Below are positions 62,028-64,000 of a stretch of DNA of 64,000 nucleotides, one piece after another. Position 1 is the first letter of the stretch. The number at the start of each line of letters is the position of its first letter. Location: positions 744,001 through 808,000 of the forward strand of contig NZ_FLKH01000011.1 of NCBI RefSeq assembly GCF_900086715.1, in the 5' to 3' direction. The DNA comes from Gracilibacillus timonensis. GTDB lineage: Bacteria > Bacillota > Bacilli > Bacillales > Amphibacillaceae. The position numbers and the translations under genes are program-made. A model generated the notes under the pieces. It had not been told where the DNA came from. It made no database searches and saw only the letters and a program-made list of their open reading frames with translations.

Positions 62028-62811
62028 ACTATTAGTAGTAGAAGATGAAGACATTATTAGAGAAGGTATTAGATATATCCTTGATTGGACAAATCTCCAA
62101 TGTGTAGTAGTTGGTGAGGCGACCAATGGAGAAGAAGGATTGCAAAAGATTGTCGAATTAAACCCTGATATCATATTACTTGATGTTAATATGCCATTGA
62201 AGAATGGAATTGATTTATTGGCAGAATGTGACGATAGCCATATATTTAGCACGATTATTCTTTCAGGGTATGATGATTTTAATTATGCACAAAAGGCCAT
62301 TCAATACGGTGTCAGAGAGTATTTGCTCAAACCAGTTGATCATCGTGAATTAGAAGCAGCTATTAATCGTGCTAAAAAAGAAGTAGACAATAAGAAGCAA
62401 TTTCATATTATGGAGGAAAGTATGAAAACACCCGAAACAAAAAACGTGTTAAACGTAGATATCTGGACTGAATGGAAGGATCAATCACAACATGTACAAC
62501 AGATGGTTACTTATATTCAAGAGTATTACGATGAGAAAATAAGTATCAATGATCTTGTTGATGAGGTAGGGATGGGAACTACTTATTTGAATAAAAAGTT
62601 TAAAGAGGGTACAAGTTATACTTTTAATGAGTTTTTGAATCGGTATCGTATTCAGAAGGCAATCGAACGTATTAAAACGGGAGATGATAAAATTACGATG
62701 ATTGCGACTGAAGTTGGTTTTAGTAATTATCGTTATTTTATAGATGTATTTAAAAAGTATACGGAATTTTTACCGAGTGATTTCATGTCATACTTTGACA
62801 ATACAAAATAG
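62020..62811 (+). CDS. YesN/HptR-like response regulator (receiver plus AraC HTH)
   Basis: 263 residues, much shorter than typical YesN (about 500). ATG 62020 preceded by AAAGGGGGAG. Receiver with VEDED and phospho-Asp in IILLDVNMP, Lys in LLKPVDHRE; a short linker; C-terminal AraC-type double HTH (VDEVGMGTTYLNKKFKEGTSY, ATEVGFSNYRYFIDVFKKYT). Translationally coupled to its kinase. It probably activates the importer operon or a further transporter. Confidence 0.88.
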   Translation: MYKLLVVEDEDIIREGIRYILDWTNLQCVVVGEATNGEEGLQKIVELNPDIILLDVNMPLKNGIDLLAECDDSHIFSTIILSGYDDFNYAQKAIQYGVREYLLKPVDHRELEAAINRAKKEVDNKKQFHIMEESMKTPETKNVLNVDIWTEWKDQSQHVQQMVTYIQEYYDEKISINDLVDEVGMGTTYLNKKFKEGTSYTFNEFLNRYRIQKAIERIKTGDDKITMIATEVGFSNYRYFIDVFKKYTEFLPSDFMSYFDNTK

Positions 62812-62864
62812 TTCGGTAAACGGACATCGTTTTTATAATTGTTAGCCAAAATGTAAATGCTTTA

Positions 62865-62900
62865 TAAAAAGAAGCGGGAGGCTCCTAGCTCACCCGCTTC
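62865..62900 (-). terminator. Terminator after the amino acid permease gene
   Basis: Minus strand GAAGCGGG (62900-62893) pairs with CCCGCTTC (62878-62871), followed by TTTTTATAA. It lies 17 bases beyond the stop. A small AAACG/CGTTT hairpin at ~62817-62837 may end the plus-strand unit. Confidence 0.8.
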
Positions 62901-62916
62901 CGAGAAACTTACTTTA

Positions 62917-63999
62917 CTAATCTTCCGTCTGTCCCAACTCTACTTCCTTACTCCCCAAAATATAATAGTTCAATTCCTTTCTTGGGATATCCTTAAAGTC
63001 TTTACGTTTAATCAAATAAAAGATAATCCCTAACACAATCCAAGCCCCAAGCGCGATTCGAGATTCAATACCTAGGAAAGCAGGTGATCCAGGGAATAGT
63101 AGTAATATAAGAAAAATAACACTTGCAATCATACCAAGGATGGCGACGATTTTCTTTCCTGGTGCTTCTATATGTCTTTTTTCATTAAAACCGGCGTCCT
63201 TTTTCATTTTGAATAAAGAAAAGGTGGCATAACAAGTATAGAAATAGGCAATAGTGACACCTACCGATGACATATCAACCACCCATAATAAGGCTTCCCG
63301 GCCAAACCAAGGGGATAACATGGCAATGACGACGGCAAAAATGACGCCCCAGTATGGCGTATGATGCTTAGGGTGAAGGTTTGAAAAGAAGCTCGGGATG
63401 ATCTTGGCACGTGACATCGCAAACAGTAAACGGCTGGATGAAATAATAAAGCCATTTAGACCAGTGAAGATTCCCATCGTTAAGGCAACCGCAAGAATAG
63501 CAAGGCCAAGTGGTCCTAGTAGTTCTTCGATGACAAAGCCTGTTCCCCAAATATGATTAGCACTAACGACCCCTTCCCATGGCTGAACCATAGACGTAGC
63601 GAGGATCATCAGGCTGTATAAAGTAGCAGCAGCTAAGATAGCAAATACAATCAGCTTAAAGGCTTTCCTAGACGGAAAATCAAATTCTTCTGCTGTTTGT
63701 GGAATATTATCAAATCCAACATAAGCCCAAGGTGCAATGGCTACAATCGAAAGAATAGCGGCAAGCATCGTGGTATCTGTTGGGAATAATGGGGTTATAT
63801 TCGCTATTCCCGCCCCACCATGGCTACCGACTAACACGGTTAAGACGAGGATCGCACCTACCATTACCATACAGAAAATAAACTGCATTCGGCCAGATAG
63901 GCTGGACCCGCGAATGTTAAAGAATCCAAAAACAATTAATAGGATCGATGCGACAATAATTTCCGTTAAATAAATATCCCACCCCGCGATTTGATACAA
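62917..63999 (-). CDS. APC-family amino acid permease, 5' end outside window
   Basis: At least 360 residues visible, with the N-terminus beyond the right edge; the last codon in view (TTG, 63997-63999) is not a supported start. About ten hydrophobic segments, with the APC-type GFDNIPQTAEEFDFPSRKAFK and GLNGFIISSSRLLFAMSRAKIIPSFFSNLHPKHHTPYWGV in the middle. Imports an amino acid or amine by proton or sodium symport; specificity not visible. C-terminal tail acidic and cytoplasmic. Unrelated to the neighbouring sugar system. Confidence 0.88.
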   Translation of the reverse strand: MYQIAGWDIYLTEIIVASILLIVFGFFNIRGSSLSGRMQFIFCMVMVGAILVLTVLVGSHGGAGIANITPLFPTDTTMLAAILSIVAIAPWAYVGFDNIPQTAEEFDFPSRKAFKLIVFAILAAATLYSLMILATSMVQPWEGVVSANHIWGTGFVIEELLGPLGLAILAVALTMGIFTGLNGFIISSSRLLFAMSRAKIIPSFFSNLHPKHHTPYWGVIFAVVIAMLSPWFGREALLWVVDMSSVGVTIAYFYTCYATFSLFKMKKDAGFNEKRHIEAPGKKIVAILGMIASVIFLILLLFPGSPAFLGIESRIALGAWIVLGIIFYLIKRKDFKDIPRKELNYYILGSKEVELGQTED

Positions 64000-64000
64000 G

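Overview
The window is AT-rich, with strong AAGGAGG-type ribosome binding sites, many TTG/GTG starts, type II lipobox lipoproteins and sigma-A promoters with 17-bp spacers. It looks like a chromosomal segment of a Gram-positive Bacillaceae-type bacterium. The solute-binding proteins are very rich in Asp/Glu, which suggests (but does not prove) a salt-tolerant or alkaliphilic relative such as Gracilibacillus. No rRNA or tRNA gene was seen.

About 55 of the 64 kb is accessory carbohydrate metabolism. Region 1 (1-26.1 kb) is a polysaccharide/oligosaccharide utilisation cluster. It holds a GH127 enzyme (cut by the window start), an orphan two-repeat type I-C-like CRISPR remnant, a regulator with a degenerate GGDEF domain and a C-terminal winged helix, an NAD-dependent epimerase plus a DapA-like aldolase, a 1386-residue secreted heparinase II/III-type lyase, an inositol/sugar dehydrogenase-like oxidoreductase and a double-domain esterase. 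A SIS-domain protein follows, then a LacI regulator, an LplB/YtcP-type ABC importer with two tandem binding proteins, two more Gfo/Idh/MocA oxidoreductases, a TIM-barrel epimerase and a NagB/NagA pair. Three transcription units here share one promoter design: a TTAAAGACT element whose last T is the first base of a TTGTC(A/T) -35 box.

Region 2 (26.1-30.2 kb) is a DUF624 membrane protein and a VanR/VanS-like two-component system. The system is divergent from a serine D,D-carboxypeptidase whose upstream region carries two VanR-box-like direct repeats; no vanHAX genes are in view. Region 3 (30.4-39.3 kb) is a YesMN-type sensor/regulator pair followed by a CUT1 sugar importer and an FAD-dependent oxidoreductase. 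Region 4 (39.5-44.9 kb, minus strand) is a GntR regulator, a CUT1 importer and a D-mannonate-dehydratase-like enolase-superfamily enzyme. It has three copies of a GntR operator and a seven-codon upstream ORF.

Region 5 (45.1-48.2 kb) holds a teichoic-acid-type glycerophosphotransferase and a DUF6270 (SGNH-like) protein. Region 6 (48.3-52.3 kb) is a ribose-type (CUT2) importer with a probable CcpA site at its promoter. Region 7 (52.3-54.3 kb) is a 51-bp tandem-repeat array of hairpins, split by an IS256-family element. The element carries a frameshifted transposase and a 46-bp perfect palindrome. Region 8 (54.3-56 kb) has a YtvA-like LOV-STAS blue-light protein, a DUF3021 protein and a remnant of an ABC-type membrane protein.

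Region 9 (56.4-62.8 kb) is an AfuABC/FbpABC-type importer in one unit with its own YesMN-like sensor and regulator. An APC-family amino acid permease runs off the right edge. Taken together, the cell seems to cut acidic, acetylated and amino-sugar-containing polysaccharides outside, import the pieces through several ABC systems and process them with oxidoreductases, epimerases, deaminase/deacetylase and a mannonate-to-KDG-aldolase type route. The exact substrates are inference.
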